A DNA stretch of 64,000 nt from Stieleria bergensis (GCA_007745635.1 CP036272.1:2969124-3033123); one strand, 5' to 3'; positions 9,312 to 19,677 are shown, numbered from the stretch's first letter. A program made the numbers and translations. Notes: generated from the sequence alone by a model not told the origin.

Positions 9312-10562
9312 ATGGACGATATTCTGCTTGATAACGAATCTGCGATGCATGACGCTCGGCCGCTAACGGTCAGTGAAGTCAATCAGCAGCTGAAGATGGT
9401 CGTCGAGGAAACCTTTCCGCCGCTGTGGATGGTCGGTGAAGTCACGGACTTGGTGCGTGCGCGCAGTGGACACATCTATTTCTCACTCAAAGACGACCAG
9501 TCCCAAGTGCGGGCGGTCATCTGGCGAAGTGCTGCAGCCAAGATTGACTTCGATTTACAAAACGGACAGAGCGTTCTTTGTCGCGGCGCATTGGAGGTCT
9601 ACACCGTCCGCGGGACCTACCAGATCGTTGTTCGTAAAATCCAGCCGCAGGGCTTAGGCACGCTGCAGCAAGCGTTCGAGCAACTCAAGAAGCGGTTGAC
9701 TGCGGAAGGGCTCTTCGACGAGTCACGGAAGAAGCTGTTGCCAGACCATCCCAAACGCGTTGCCGTGATCACCAGTCCCAGTGGAGCGGCGGTGCATGAC
9801 TTTTTGGTGACGGCGGTCAATCGGATGCTCGATGCTGAAATCATGGTGATCCCCGCCCAGGTCCAAGGCAAGCCCGCTGCCGCATCGATTCGCAAAGCGT
9901 TTAAAGCCGTCCAAATCATGTCGCCTCAACCCGATGTCGTTGTGCTCACGCGCGGCGGCGGTAGTCTGGAAGACCTGTGGTGTTTCAATGAGGAAGCGGT
10001 TGTCCGTGCGATTGCACAATGCGATGTGCCAACCGTCTCCGCCGTTGGCCACGAAGTCGACGTGACGCTTTCCGATTTCGCTGCGGACTTACGTGCGTTG
10101 ACACCCACAGATGCCGCCGTCAAGGTGTTCGCCGATCGCAGCAATCATCGCCAGCAAGTCCAGGAACTACAGCAGCGCTTGCACCGGGCGATGCGACTGC
10201 AGGTCCAGTCGCGTTACAACCGTCTAGAGCAACTGGCCAACCACCCTGCTCTGGCCAAACCGCTGGAGATCGTGCACTGGCGGGCTCAACTGATCGACGA
10301 CTTGGACAGCCGTTTGCAGATGGCCATCAAGCGTCAGCTACAGACCAGCGCGCAGCAGATCGCGGCGTTGTCCGCTCAGTTGCAGGCGTTATCTCCCTTG
10401 AATACCCTGTCGCGCGGTTACAGCGTGACCACCGACCCTGACGGCCAAGTGTTGGCCAACGCTGATTCCGTCAAGCTGGGCGATGAAATCGTGACGCGAC
10501 TGGCAAGCGGTAAGGTTTGGTCGCATGTGACCGATGTTCAGCCCGAACAAGAGGCCAGCTAG
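9312..10562 (+). CDS. xseA: Exodeoxyribonuclease VII large subunit
   Basis: A 416-residue protein that, with the small subunit XseB, degrades single-stranded DNA from either end. An N-terminal OB-fold (about residues 15-110, LTVSEVNQQLK to AVIWR) is followed by the catalytic region with VAVITSPSGAAVHDF, LTRGGGSLEDLW and AVGHEVDVTLSDFAAD, all hallmarks of XseA. The C-terminal third is a coiled-coil-rich region, ending with a typical LSRGYSVTT segment. The ATG at 9312 is preferred to a TTG just before it. The gene for the small subunit, often adjacent, does not follow: a convergent gene begins 47 bases downstream. Confidence 0.95.
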   Translation: MDDILLDNESAMHDARPLTVSEVNQQLKMVVEETFPPLWMVGEVTDLVRARSGHIYFSLKDDQSQVRAVIWRSAAAKIDFDLQNGQSVLCRGALEVYTVRGTYQIVVRKIQPQGLGTLQQAFEQLKKRLTAEGLFDESRKKLLPDHPKRVAVITSPSGAAVHDFLVTAVNRMLDAEIMVIPAQVQGKPAAASIRKAFKAVQIMSPQPDVVVLTRGGGSLEDLWCFNEEAVVRAIAQCDVPTVSAVGHEVDVTLSDFAADLRALTPTDAAVKVFADRSNHRQQVQELQQRLHRAMRLQVQSRYNRLEQLANHPALAKPLEIVHWRAQLIDDLDSRLQMAIKRQLQTSAQQIAALSAQLQALSPLNTLSRGYSVTTDPDGQVLANADSVKLGDEIVTRLASGKVWSHVTDVQPEQEAS

Positions 10563-10609
10563 CCTGGGCGCCGCTTGTGTGACATCAACTATTCGGTCAA
10601 CTAGTAACC

Positions 10610-12472
10610 TTAGTCCTGCTGAATGACAAACTCATCATCGATGCCGTCAACGGTCACGACGGTTGGTTGCTGGCCCGGCCAAGTCACTTCAATCTCGTCG
10701 ATTTCAGTGTTGTCTCCCAGGCCGAACGTCAGCACGTTCTCGCTGCGACTCAGGTAGCTCCGAGTTGGCATGACCGTTTGAGTTCGCGTGGTGCCATCAG
10801 CGGTGACGGAAACCTGTGTCCCAATTGCGTCTCTGTTACTGGATGTTCCCACAAGGCGTAAGCGAACGAAATGATGTTCGGTTGCCTGATCATTGCGAAA
10901 GAGTTTGGCCGGACCATTGCTGGCGGTGACCACGATGTCGCAATCGCCATCGTTATCAAAGTCACCATAGGCAGCTCCGCGTCCCACAATCGGTTCGCAA
11001 AACGATTCACCGGTGCAGTCTTGTTCCAAGAGGATCAGCTCCGAAGCGGCGTCTGCGCCGGCATTCCAGAACAGCTGGGGCGGCTGCGCGTACTGCAGCG
11101 CGGTTTGGACCTTTTCAATTTCTTCTTCCAGGTGTCCATTGGCACCAAACACGTCAGGCCTTGAATCGAGATCGGCGTCAAAGAAAAACAGCCCAAACGT
11201 CAGTGCCAGACGCGTCGGGGGGCCAAATCCGGTGTACATCGCCGCGTCATTGAACGACGGGCGTTTTGGCGTCGACATATACAACGCACTGGGTTCATTG
11301 GCAAAGTTGCCAATCCCGATCGCCAGTGCACCACCGGGACGAAAATGTGACGCATCAATGCCCATCGCACCGCGTGCTTGGCCCGAGGAAAGATCAAACG
11401 CAATGCCTGCTAACCGTCCGGTTTCGCTAAACGTGCCATCATGGTTGTTTTCGAACAGGAAATTCCTGACCGTGTCGTTGGCAACGACGATATCCAGGTA
11501 TCCATCTCGGTTCGTGTCAGTGAACACAACCCCCATCGCTTTTCCGACCATGACACCCGTTTCATCGTTGTTGATCTGGATGCCTGATTGTTTGGAAACG
11601 TCGGTGAATTTTCCATCACCGTCGTTGTGATACAGATAACTGTAGGTGCTGGTGAAGTCTTTGGGCTGTCCGTAGGCGCGGTTCTTGCCGTCGATCGTTG
11701 AAAATTGGGACAGATCTAAGTCGCGAGACCAGTTGACGTAGTTGCAGACGAATAAATCCAGCAATCCGTCGTTGTCATAGTCAAAGAAACCACAGCTTGT
11801 GCTCCAGGTCTGTTCGTCTCCCGCGACGCCGCTGTCTTCAGTGACGTCGGTGAACTTTCCATCGTCATTCCTCAGCAGGCGGTTGCCGCCAACGGCGCTG
11901 ATGAAGACATCTTGGTCGCCGTCGTTGTCATAGTCGCCGATTGCGGTTCCCATGCCGTAAAGACTGATGTCCAGTCCGGTTTCTTGGCTGACATCGGTAA
12001 AGTGGAATTGGCCATCACCTTGATAAAGCTGGCAGGTGGCCTGCTTGCCATTGTCTGTCCACGGCCAGTCGGTGGAATTGATGAACAGCAAATCCTGATT
12101 GCCATCGTTGTTGTAGTCGAAGACAGCAACGCCACTGCCCATGGTTTCGGGCAGCAATTTTTCGCCGGCCTTGCCAGCGTGATGTTTGAACTGAACACCC
12201 GATTCGGCTGTCACGTCGGTCATCTGAATGGTCGGCAAACTTTCATCGTCGATCACGCGAGCTTCAGGCGCCTGGGGCTCTACTTCAACCGTCTGATCGT
12301 CCTTCTTGGTCACATTCAGATAGATCAAAAAGATCATGATCGGGAACATCGCAACGCAAAAGACAATCAGCGAGTTTCGCAGCGCTGATCCAATGACGGC
12401 ATCATTCTGAACGTCCTCTTCTAAGGTCTCATCAGGGGCCGGATCGTGATCGGTTTGAGACGGATCAGACAT
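10610..12472 (-). CDS. Membrane-anchored FG-GAP/VCBS protein with ASPIC-UnbV domain (CRTAC1-like)
   Basis: A 620-residue protein. A charged acidic N-terminus of about 50 residues precedes one membrane helix (SLIVFCVAMFPIMIFLIYL), so the bulk faces the periplasm. It is a beta-propeller of FG-GAP/VCBS repeats with calcium-type motifs such as DYNNDGNQDL, DYDNDGDQD, DYDNDGLLD and DTNRDGYLD. The C-terminus carries the ASPIC/UnbV domain, with TRSYLSRSENVLTFGLG and EIEVTWPG. The role is probably adhesion, scaffolding or ligand binding at the cell envelope. It lies 96 bases downstream of the pentaheme cytochrome gene on the same strand, suggesting an operon. The start at 12472 is chosen because the in-frame extension upstream is not conserved-looking. 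Confidence 0.9.
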   Translation of the reverse strand: MSDPSQTDHDPAPDETLEEDVQNDAVIGSALRNSLIVFCVAMFPIMIFLIYLNVTKKDDQTVEVEPQAPEARVIDDESLPTIQMTDVTAESGVQFKHHAGKAGEKLLPETMGSGVAVFDYNNDGNQDLLFINSTDWPWTDNGKQATCQLYQGDGQFHFTDVSQETGLDISLYGMGTAIGDYDNDGDQDVFISAVGGNRLLRNDDGKFTDVTEDSGVAGDEQTWSTSCGFFDYDNDGLLDLFVCNYVNWSRDLDLSQFSTIDGKNRAYGQPKDFTSTYSYLYHNDGDGKFTDVSKQSGIQINNDETGVMVGKAMGVVFTDTNRDGYLDIVVANDTVRNFLFENNHDGTFSETGRLAGIAFDLSSGQARGAMGIDASHFRPGGALAIGIGNFANEPSALYMSTPKRPSFNDAAMYTGFGPPTRLALTFGLFFFDADLDSRPDVFGANGHLEEEIEKVQTALQYAQPPQLFWNAGADAASELILLEQDCTGESFCEPIVGRGAAYGDFDNDGDCDIVVTASNGPAKLFRNDQATEHHFVRLRLVGTSSNRDAIGTQVSVTADGTTRTQTVMPTRSYLSRSENVLTFGLGDNTEIDEIEVTWPGQQPTVVTVDGIDDEFVIQQD

Positions 12473-12568
12473 CTTGGTACTTGGTTCCGAAGCGAGCAGA
12501 AAATTTGTTCGCCCGGGCAACAGAGTTTCGTTCCCGGACAGCAGGATCGCTGAAAGGATAGGTTGTGG

Positions 12569-15376
12569 TTAGAGATCGCGTTTGAGATCAAAAATCACGA
12601 CCGATTCAGCAGCATGGTTGGCGGCGGGGTACTTTCGCTTGGCCTTTGGCAAGGCGATTTCGGCCGCGTTTTCGTCGAGTTTATAGCGTTGGTGTTTTGC
12701 GGCATACCGGTCACGCGCCTGCTTGTCGCCCATCAGATCAGCGATCTGAGTTAAGTTCAAGTAGGCGGTCGCGTTTTCAGAATCGGTTTCCAGTACGGTC
12801 AGGAATTCACGGTTCGCAGCCTGTAAGTAGCGTTCAAAGCGCGCTTCGTCACGATCCTGATACTTGCGTGCCAAGTCGAACAGCGTCCCACCTAAGCTGT
12901 TGCGAACGATGTAGTCTTTCGAGAAATCAAAGCCACGTTCTTCGACCTTGGTGTTCAAGACGCCTCGGTAAAGTTCTTCGGCGGCTTCAAAGTTGCCGTT
13001 TTGTCGATTGACGGTCCCGCTTAGCCACGCGTGCGTCCAGGACGGCGGTGCAGGATCGAATTCCAATGCCTTGTCCAAAGCTGTTTTGGCGGAAACCAAA
13101 TCGGCTTCAGCAACATGCACACGAGCCAAGTTGAGCGGGCCATCGTATCGCCCCAGTGATTGCACCACTCGGAATGCCTCGGCCGCCTGTTTCAGTTCTG
13201 CGGTGCCATTGAGCAGCAAACCGATTCCATAGTCATTGTAGCGCTGCCAGGTCGGAATCGGCTGCTGATCGTCGGACGTGTCCGCTTGCAACCAAGCGGG
13301 GTCGGCCAGGTCCGAGTCGGCTGCTGACGAGACCGACAACGTGATTCGATCACTGGCGATTTCGATGATTGGCAGGTCATTCGGCTCACCGACTTGCCCC
13401 AGGTTCAGCGGGTCGCGGTGCGGATCGCGATCGGCACGCACGAAGTCCAAGTACTCGGTGTCGAACTTACGATACAGCAGCCTTGCCTCGACCTCGATGT
13501 CTTCCATCGAATCCTCTGGCACGTCCAGCAAGTAGTGGATGATCTGCCCGGCGCCTGGGGGGATCTGATTGTTGTAAAGCACCGTGTAGATGTCTTGCGC
13601 GTTCCGGCGATTGATCCGATTGCCTTCGCGGTCGACGACAAAGTTACTGACGAAGTGTGACCAAGGATCGACGGCATTGCGCTGGTCCTGGTGCCCGCTG
13701 CGACCGATGACTTTGCCAGCTTGTTTGACGGTAAGCTCGACCCAGACCTGGTTGCTGTCGGTGGTTCCTTGCGTGAAGTGGTGTCCCAGCGTCAAGGTGC
13801 GCAGAACGGTTTCCAGCAAGTAACTCTGACCAGCCACAACGGTCGCCCCTTCGTTGGGCAGCGGGGCGATCAATTCGCCGTCAACCTCTGCCTCACGGCG
13901 CAGACCAAATAAATCGATTCTCATGCAGCCTTCAAGAATCTTTCGATGCGCCTCAACGCCCTGCGGATCACCCATCCAGTGGGAGATCGCAGAATTGGCA
14001 CTCGCGAAGCGGTGTCCAAGGCTGGCGGTCGTGCCCAGCGATTCGTCATATTTGGCACCAAACTGATCGCTGGCGATCGGTGGCATGTGACAGCCATTGC
14101 AGTTTGTTTGCGCCACCGGAGGATAGTAAAAGCTGCGCGCCCCGTGCCCTGAGACTCCACTGAGCAAGAAGCTGTCGTAGTGATTTTGCCCGCGTAGCCA
14201 GGGTTTGTAATGGGTCAGTTCACCCGGTAAGGAAACCTTATGGCAGGTGCCACAGAACTCAGTTGTGCGATGAAAGGGTTTCAGCATCTCGGATTGATGG
14301 AAGGCTGGTTTTGCCTTGACCATCAGTTCATTCAGCGTCTGCAGCAGCTTGTTTTGGCTGTATGTAAACGGATAATGATGTGGCTCGTCGATCGTGTAGT
14401 CTGCATTTCCAATGTTGGAATCAATGAACTGGATCGCGTGGCAGGCCGTGCAAGTCAGACCGGCGTGTGCCGTTGGATCGTCCACGTCGTCGTAGTTGGG
14501 GTCGTCAAACTTGCCAGAGAAGAAGGGCGCCGGATCGTGGCACCCGGCACACCATCGCGATGCTTGGACGCTGCCGTCACGCTGTGCCGACACCTTTCGA
14601 GTTTCGCGAACACTGGCGCGATAGGCCGGGTTGTTAAAGCTGCTTAGCTTATGAGCACTGTGAATCCAATCATTGTGAATGTCGCTATGACAGCGCAGAC
14701 AGTACTCGTCGTTCATCAAGACCTTCTCGGAGATGAACTTGCCGGTCGTCGTTTTGGCCAATGAGGGCTTAAAGTACTGATCGCCATCGGCAGGAGCTTT
14801 ATCGCCGCTGATCTTTGAATCACTTGCCTGGAAAGCTACCATGATCACCACAAAGCCAGCGATCGCCACGCCAACACGTTTACCAATTTGCCATTTGATC
14901 TTTGGACCCACCAAGCGATGTAGCCAGTACAGCCAGACTGCCGCGGCCGGTGCCAGCAGGTGACTCCAATAGACAATCCGTCGCGTGGAGGGATCGACGA
15001 TGCTGATCGATCCCATTCGAGTCAGTAGCACGCCGCTGATCAGGATCACGAGAGCGACGATCAATAAAGCGTAGCCAATTTTGACCGCTCGCCGATTGCG
15101 ACGATCCTTGCCACGCATCATGTGTGCGAACCCGAACACGACCACGGGCACAATCAACAACAGCCCCAAACCAATATGTCCCAAGAACATCAACTGATAG
15201 GAATGCGATTCGTACGTTTCGCCGGTGAAGAACTGCAGTGCGGTCACGCCGGCCAGATACAGTCCATTGGCTGATAACGCGCCAAACAGAGTCAACACGA
15301 CATACAGCACGAGCCGCAGTCGTGGTGTGATGACGCGGCGAGCTTTTTTTGGGGCGGGTGATTTGGCGTCGGGCAT
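12569..15376 (-). CDS. Membrane-anchored pentaheme cytochrome c with TPR C-terminus
   Basis: A 935-residue protein with three parts. First, about five N-terminal membrane helices (residues about 18-190), resembling a small quinone-facing cytochrome b-type anchor. Second, a periplasmic multiheme region with five CxxCH motifs: CLRCH, CAGCH, CTACH, CGTCH and CNGCH. Third, a C-terminal set of tetratricopeptide-like repeats, for example from LNLARVHVAEADL onward. The heme spacing resembles cytochrome c554-type multiheme proteins. It could take electrons from the quinone pool and pass them to a periplasmic partner, but this is inference. It sits between two FG-GAP/ASPIC genes on the same strand. 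The ATG at 15376 is preferred over a TTG 33 bases upstream. Confidence 0.85.
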   Translation of the reverse strand: MPDAKSPAPKKARRVITPRLRLVLYVVLTLFGALSANGLYLAGVTALQFFTGETYESHSYQLMFLGHIGLGLLLIVPVVVFGFAHMMRGKDRRNRRAVKIGYALLIVALVILISGVLLTRMGSISIVDPSTRRIVYWSHLLAPAAAVWLYWLHRLVGPKIKWQIGKRVGVAIAGFVVIMVAFQASDSKISGDKAPADGDQYFKPSLAKTTTGKFISEKVLMNDEYCLRCHSDIHNDWIHSAHKLSSFNNPAYRASVRETRKVSAQRDGSVQASRWCAGCHDPAPFFSGKFDDPNYDDVDDPTAHAGLTCTACHAIQFIDSNIGNADYTIDEPHHYPFTYSQNKLLQTLNELMVKAKPAFHQSEMLKPFHRTTEFCGTCHKVSLPGELTHYKPWLRGQNHYDSFLLSGVSGHGARSFYYPPVAQTNCNGCHMPPIASDQFGAKYDESLGTTASLGHRFASANSAISHWMGDPQGVEAHRKILEGCMRIDLFGLRREAEVDGELIAPLPNEGATVVAGQSYLLETVLRTLTLGHHFTQGTTDSNQVWVELTVKQAGKVIGRSGHQDQRNAVDPWSHFVSNFVVDREGNRINRRNAQDIYTVLYNNQIPPGAGQIIHYLLDVPEDSMEDIEVEARLLYRKFDTEYLDFVRADRDPHRDPLNLGQVGEPNDLPIIEIASDRITLSVSSAADSDLADPAWLQADTSDDQQPIPTWQRYNDYGIGLLLNGTAELKQAAEAFRVVQSLGRYDGPLNLARVHVAEADLVSAKTALDKALEFDPAPPSWTHAWLSGTVNRQNGNFEAAEELYRGVLNTKVEERGFDFSKDYIVRNSLGGTLFDLARKYQDRDEARFERYLQAANREFLTVLETDSENATAYLNLTQIADLMGDKQARDRYAAKHQRYKLDENAAEIALPKAKRKYPAANHAAESVVIFDLKRDL

Positions 15377-15737
15377 GGGAAGCGGCGGGAAAGAGAAGAG
15401 TGCGATCAAAGCCCACTTTGGCGCTTCTATTTAGGACGCATTCCGCGGCCAAAGGGTTTGATGGAATGAGGGGATTTTGAAGAAATCGACGACGGAACAC
15501 GCCATTTCGGTGGCGGCTATTGGACGCAGGAGCATTTGCAACGCGTCCAGCCAATCGAGTTCAACAGAGGTCAATCCGCACAATGGGGCAAGGGAATCAC
15601 GCAAAACCACCCAAAAACATCGATCTGAACGCAAGCGAACAGAAGGCAACGCCCCTCCATTACCGTGTGCACCTGGTTGGCCAGTTTCTGGCCGAAGTTC
15701 TTGAAGTTCTGCGACCAAATCACCGCGTGGAATCAGG
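15377..15737. other. Intergenic, 361 bp upstream of the pentaheme cytochrome gene
   Basis: It lies between the stop of the large FG-GAP lipoprotein gene and the start of the cytochrome gene, both on the minus strand. The gap is long enough for an internal promoter. Open frames on both strands here have no coding character and no RNA was recognised. Confidence 0.4.
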
Positions 15738-18700
15738 TCAACGTCCCGGCCGATACCAAAACTCGCGGAAGTTCTGGCGGCGATTGAGACGCGGTTGGTT
15801 CTTCTCCTGAACGGTATCAAAGATCTCGCGCGTCTCAGCCGTCGGGGGATACCCAGGCATGTGCCGACTGGGCAGAGGTCCGATCGACTGGCCGGTCAGG
15901 GTGTTTAGGTCGGCGTCCTTGTCCCAGCCAACACAGTGAAAGATAAAGTCGCGTTTCCAGCCCGCCGGCAGTGGCTCGCTGGGCACGGTGAACGTCATCC
16001 GAATCTCGTCGCCACCACTGATCACCAGCATGTCATCGTCCCATTGCTGCAACGGTGCTAACGCGGGACCAAAGTCGCTGACGAATCCTTTCAGAGGCGG
16101 CCACTTGGCACGCTGTTTCGGGCGACTGTAGTCGTAACCCGATGGGCCGTTTCCGGTGCCTTCGACAAGCGTCGAGAAACCATGGTAAGCCACTTCGGCG
16201 GCGGTCATGGTCAATTCGTGAGCTCGTGTCTGGGGAACCGATGCTTTATCCTGGATGGCGAGTTTGGCACTGTCCCAGTAAATTTGTGCACTCGTTCGCA
16301 CGCGGATTCGAGGATCCTGTGCATTGATGTGCTCGGTCAGGTCCACCACGATGTCTTTGGTCTTGCCACCGGGAAAGCCCATGAAGGGAATCACCTGTTT
16401 CCAGCCCCCTTCAGAATTCGAATCTGGAACCCAAACGGACGGGAACTCGATGGCTGGTAGTTCGGGATTTTGATCAATTTGGATATTCAGCGACGTGTCC
16501 GTGGGCAGGATCCAGCCGCGCAGAATCATGGTCACTTCGGCATCTGGATCGTTTGCAATCGCTTGCGTGGCTTTGTCCCCAAAATCAACGTCGATCCAGT
16601 GCGGCGGACAAAGCCCCTGACGAATGCGGTAGTCGAATCCTTTGACGAATTGTCCGTCGTTCTGCGACAACCGTGCGGTGATATCGTCCCCTTGAGTATC
16701 GGTTGCGGACTGTGGTTGGAACAGTTGATCGTCTCGATAAGTGAAGACGCGTTGCTGCGCGATCGACGGTGGGCCGACCTTTTCATTCGTCAGCACGGTC
16801 ACCTCTGCGGGATGGTCGATTGCGGTCACTTTGACATGGTCGACATAGGCAACTTCCCAGAGCTCTTCGGTCAGGCGGAATTCATAGTCGCCCTTGGCAT
16901 TTGGCGCGACTTTGTCGCCATCGATCAAGAGGTATTCCCAGGGGCGATCTTTTTGGACAATGCCTGCTGCCACTTGCAGGCCCAGCGGTGCAGCCCACAG
17001 GCAATCGGTTTGGAAGGCAAACTGCTGACCATCCCAGGTGTACAGGTAGGGGCAGGAACCCTTGAGTGTTTGTTCTTCTTCGACCACTAAGTCGATCGCC
17101 GGTTTGATCACCGATTGCGTGAAACCGTTGGGCATGATGATACGAATGCTGTCCACGGATTCAGCTCCATCGACTCCAAAATGAGTCGCGGGGGTGCGAA
17201 TGACTCGACTGCGATAATGGGGGCCGAAGCGAAGTTCTAGCGTCGAGCCGATGGCATATTGGTTGACGCGACCGCTGTTATTGCCATTGTCGGCGATTCC
17301 CTTGAAGCGAAAGGTGAGGTAATGGTCATCGGATTCGGTGGCGTTGGTGGTGGCAGACAGAATGCCGTTGGCAATGCCTGCCAAGTCCAGTCGTCCGTCC
17401 CCGTTCATGTCCGTCGGTAGGATCGAATCAGCCAGCGCGACAACCGGTGCTTGGTCCATGGATTGGATTCCCCAGGGGCCGATCCGATAGGCGTTTTCCG
17501 GCCCCAGCCATTCTAAATACGAGTCATTGTCAAAATCTCCCAGCACGGGACGTGCGATCGATTCTGACGCGAAGCCATCGTTTGTTTCGACATGATCAAC
17601 GGTCCAGACGCCGACATCGCTGGAATTGGCAAAAGCCACCATACTTTGCGCGGCAGAACTGGCAACAATGTCCCAGCCAATGTTGCCGTCAACGTCTTCC
17701 ATGGAAAGGAACATTCCGTTGGCGGTGCCGTTCTGCTTGCTAACATCGATGGCGGGCAGTTGGTCCAGGTAGCGGTGACGGGTTTGCAGGTGCAGCAGGT
17801 TCTCCAGCAGTCCCACTCGGCCACTTTTGGCGTGCAGCGTCAGCACATCAAGATCAAGGTCTCGATCCAAGTCGCCAATGCTCATGCAGGCGATCGGGTC
17901 ATCTGCGTCAACGGTGACAGAACCGACCGGGGCTTCAAAGAAAGTCCGGTTGCCGCGATTGACAAGGACTTTCAATGCTCCAGATTGCAACGCGGCAATC
18001 AGATCCAGGTCTCCGTCGCCGTCCATGTCACCGGAGACAACATCGGTCACGTTTGTCAGTTCTTCCAAGCCGGTTTCGGTGTCAATCAAGCTGAGAAGTC
18101 CCGCCGGGCCGGGTTGTGGGCGACCATCGACTTGTACAAAGCGAATGCCGAAGGCTCCAAACAGCATCACGGATTGAATCGTGTCGTGACGCCGCGTCTG
18201 GTTGGAGTTGACCTCCAGTCGCAGCGGATTGCTGGCGTCAACCATGAACAAGTCCACCGCTCGAATCCCTGCGGGGCTAAACGCAAGCTCAAGTTGTGCG
18301 ACGTCCGACCATTGATTTTCGTTGTCGTTTCGTAAAAGGTGCAACGTGTTGTCGTCACCGAGGGCAACCAAGTCCGTTTGCAGATCCAGATTGAAATCGA
18401 TAGCCGTTGTCAGTTTGGTGTTTTTGTGAACCGTTGTTTCGGCAAATTTGATGGTCGCGGAGGATGTTTTCAGTGCCTTCTTTTTGGCGATTTCGGTGGC
18501 CAGTTGGCGAACGGAGCGAAAATCGAGTCGGTCCAATGGGTGTGGCGCGGCGCGTCGGTAATCCAGCTTCAGCAATTCCGAGGGCCCCATCGGGTTGGTC
18601 CACTTTGCTGACAGGTCGTAGGTTTTGTTCCAGTCGTTGGCGTCGATTAGCTGGCTGAGTTGATCGGGAAATTGATCCGGCGTCAAACCGGTCGGCCGCA

Positions 18701-19640
18701 GCACTTTGACCAGCGTGGGCTCAATGGCTTGAGTCAACAATGCGACTCGCTGGACCATTTGCTTGGCCGCCGGAGACTCTGTTTCGATGGCGTATTGCAT
18801 TGCCTCTTTGGCCAAAAACACATTGTCGGGGTCTTGGTCCGAAAGCCGTTGCCAAGCTTGAAAGGATTGCTTCAGTTCACTGTCGCTCATGCCTTCGCCA
18901 CGGCTCATCAGTGCGTTCAGGTCTTCCAGGGTTCCGCCCAGAAGACGAATGCCCGGTGTATCGTCTGCACTCTGCTGGATGAATTGCGTCAGTGTCTTGA
19001 AGGTTTCGTCGCGAATGCTCTCGTTCAGTGGGGGAGGCAGCAATTCGGCTTCGCGCAATTCAATCAGGCCCTGCAGCCATTGCTTGGTCAGCGCATCGTC
19101 GCTGAGTGTTGCATACCGGGTGATTGCCGTTCGAGCCTGCGTGATGGCGTTGCTCAACTGGGCTCTGGCGGCTTTGCGGTTGTCTTTGCTTTCGGAGTTG
19201 TTGTTGGCGATTTTGGTCAATTGTTCGACGCCAAAGACGTGTGTCAAGGCACCGTTCAGCGAAGTGGGCACGTCATCGGGGCGTTGTTTAACGAGTTTTT
19301 CCCAGATCGGAATGGCCGTGGAGCAGTCGCCGTTTTCGGTCAACGCGAGCGCTTGGCTCATTTCGTTCAAAATTGGTTCCAGCGACTTTTCCAGCGATTC
19401 ACCGGATGGCGGAGGGTTGTTACCGTTTTTAGTTGGGGGGCCCTTCTTGTCACCACTGGGACAACCCACCAGAATTGGCAACAACAGACAGATCAGAACC
19501 AGCGAGCAAACTTGCATTCGGCCAGCAGCGTGTTGTCTGCTTCCAAAGCCAGCCCCCGTCCAACAGAGCTGTGTGCCTGAGTTGCCGGCAGCAGTGGACG
19601 GTTGATCGGTGTGGGCGGACCGCTGGGGGTGCTGATTCAT
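15738..19640 (-). CDS. Large FG-GAP/ASPIC-UnbV lipoprotein with TPR-like N-terminus
   Basis: A protein of about 1300 residues. The lipobox ILVGC is preceded by a strongly hydrophobic stretch, so the mature protein is a lipoprotein. The linker is rich in K, P, N and S. Residues about 80-330 form helical repeats of TPR character (LSNAITQARTAI, QSFQAWQRLSDQDPDNVFLA). Next come FG-GAP/VCBS repeats with DMDGDGDLDL, DLDRDLDLDVL and DMNGDGRLDLAG. An ASPIC/UnbV-like section (GSTLELRFGPHY to IRIIMPNG) follows, and then a long C-terminal domain I do not recognise, containing CPYLYTWDGQQFAFQTDCLW. The start is uncertain: 19640 gives a long n-region, while 19517 gives a minimal signal without a positive charge. 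It heads the minus-strand cluster with the pentaheme cytochrome. Confidence 0.82.
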   Translation of the reverse strand: MNQHPQRSAHTDQPSTAAGNSGTQLCWTGAGFGSRQHAAGRMQVCSLVLICLLLPILVGCPSGDKKGPPTKNGNNPPPSGESLEKSLEPILNEMSQALALTENGDCSTAIPIWEKLVKQRPDDVPTSLNGALTHVFGVEQLTKIANNNSESKDNRKAARAQLSNAITQARTAITRYATLSDDALTKQWLQGLIELREAELLPPPLNESIRDETFKTLTQFIQQSADDTPGIRLLGGTLEDLNALMSRGEGMSDSELKQSFQAWQRLSDQDPDNVFLAKEAMQYAIETESPAAKQMVQRVALLTQAIEPTLVKVLRPTGLTPDQFPDQLSQLIDANDWNKTYDLSAKWTNPMGPSELLKLDYRRAAPHPLDRLDFRSVRQLATEIAKKKALKTSSATIKFAETTVHKNTKLTTAIDFNLDLQTDLVALGDDNTLHLLRNDNENQWSDVAQLELAFSPAGIRAVDLFMVDASNPLRLEVNSNQTRRHDTIQSVMLFGAFGIRFVQVDGRPQPGPAGLLSLIDTETGLEELTNVTDVVSGDMDGDGDLDLIAALQSGALKVLVNRGNRTFFEAPVGSVTVDADDPIACMSIGDLDRDLDLDVLTLHAKSGRVGLLENLLHLQTRHRYLDQLPAIDVSKQNGTANGMFLSMEDVDGNIGWDIVASSAAQSMVAFANSSDVGVWTVDHVETNDGFASESIARPVLGDFDNDSYLEWLGPENAYRIGPWGIQSMDQAPVVALADSILPTDMNGDGRLDLAGIANGILSATTNATESDDHYLTFRFKGIADNGNNSGRVNQYAIGSTLELRFGPHYRSRVIRTPATHFGVDGAESVDSIRIIMPNGFTQSVIKPAIDLVVEEEQTLKGSCPYLYTWDGQQFAFQTDCLWAAPLGLQVAAGIVQKDRPWEYLLIDGDKVAPNAKGDYEFRLTEELWEVAYVDHVKVTAIDHPAEVTVLTNEKVGPPSIAQQRVFTYRDDQLFQPQSATDTQGDDITARLSQNDGQFVKGFDYRIRQGLCPPHWIDVDFGDKATQAIANDPDAEVTMILRGWILPTDTSLNIQIDQNPELPAIEFPSVWVPDSNSEGGWKQVIPFMGFPGGKTKDIVVDLTEHINAQDPRIRVRTSAQIYWDSAKLAIQDKASVPQTRAHELTMTAAEVAYHGFSTLVEGTGNGPSGYDYSRPKQRAKWPPLKGFVSDFGPALAPLQQWDDDMLVISGGDEIRMTFTVPSEPLPAGWKRDFIFHCVGWDKDADLNTLTGQSIGPLPSRHMPGYPPTAETREIFDTVQEKNQPRLNRRQNFREFWYRPGR

Positions 19641-19677
19641 CGTTGCCAAAGCCGTGATGATTAGGAAAAATTTAGGC

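Noticed and set aside
15431-15820. A 129-codon minus-strand frame overlapping the end of the large lipoprotein gene
   Set aside because: It overlaps a well-supported gene end in another frame and has no recognisable domain.
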